A DNA stretch of 43,974 bases from assembly GCA_050305935.1 (NCBI GenBank), contig JBNLGG010000036.1, positions 1-43,974 of the forward strand. The letters are read 5' to 3'. Under the pieces are notes generated by a model. It made no database searches. It saw nothing but the letters and a program-made list of their open reading frames with translations, and was not told the DNA's origin. The translations under genes were made by a program, and so were the position numbers. This stretch comes from CAJXNP01 sp050305935 (GTDB lineage Bacteria > Bacteroidota > Bacteroidia > Cytophagales > Cyclobacteriaceae). Numbering within the stretch: position 1 is the stretch's first letter; every line of letters starts with the position of its first letter. Below are positions 43,971-43,974 of this stretch, piece after piece.

Positions 43971-43974
43971 TCAA

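Noticed and set aside
1..43974. CRISPR array, tRNA or rRNA genes
   Set aside because: No regular short repeats with spacers, no cloverleaf-like sequence and no rRNA segments were noticed; a covariance-model scan was not possible.

Overview
The window looks like a chromosome segment of a free-living Bacteroidota, most likely Cytophagales (a Fulvivirga/Marivirga-like lineage; genus not resolvable by eye). Reasons: promoters with TAnnTTTG -7 boxes, almost no Shine-Dalgarno sequences, the gliding genes gldA-gldF-gldG, a type IX secretion (T9SS) C-terminal domain, an MGS-less CarB, an AccD without its Cys4 zinc ribbon, and a long-tailed bS16. The first 35 kb is dense core genome. The last 9 kb is AT-rich, gene-poor accessory DNA. 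No rRNA, tRNA, CRISPR or intact insertion sequence was seen.

Layout: (1) 5-2057, minus: rpsP-rimM-trmD ribosome/tRNA maturation operon. (2) 2281-8045, plus: the complete 2-oxoglutarate dehydrogenase set (sucA, sucB with two lipoyl domains, lpd), with a perfect AT-rich 16-bp palindrome before lpd and a strong terminator after it. (3) 8258-13610, plus: carB, a DUF4834-like small membrane protein, accD and nqrF. (4) 13677-17383, plus: an arginase-fold protein with damaged metal ligands, overlapping a secreted M14 metallopeptidase. (5) 17454-18824: cystathionine beta-synthase. (6) 18946-21812: a YceI/porin pair converging on a second YceI protein and a small secreted protein; the plus-strand terminator lies inside the opposing coding sequence. 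(7) 22166-28619: an MMPL/RND exporter, ileS and lspA. (8) 28744-30597, minus: a GIN-domain lipoprotein and a PagL-like outer membrane deacylase. (9) 30754-35007: gldA-gldF-gldG plus a DUF4340 gene, tightly coupled.

(10) 35008-43974, accessory: a membrane-tethered XRE regulator; a 1350-residue T9SS cargo that joins an FG-GAP/UnbV (CRTAC1-like) propeller to a vanadium-haloperoxidase domain with all key active-site residues; related ~100-bp repeats on both sides of that gene; an XRE gene remnant; a small secreted protein broken at a G9 tract (possible phase variation); GC-rich hairpins; and, at the right edge, a stopless C-terminal coding fragment overlapping a small membrane protein by one base.

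Functionally, regions 1-7 are central metabolism and envelope housekeeping. Regions 9 and 10 connect: GldA/F/G belong to gliding bacteria that normally also have T9SS, and the haloperoxidase fusion carries a T9SS signal. The best candidates for new biology are the haloperoxidase fusion and the G9-tract lipoprotein.
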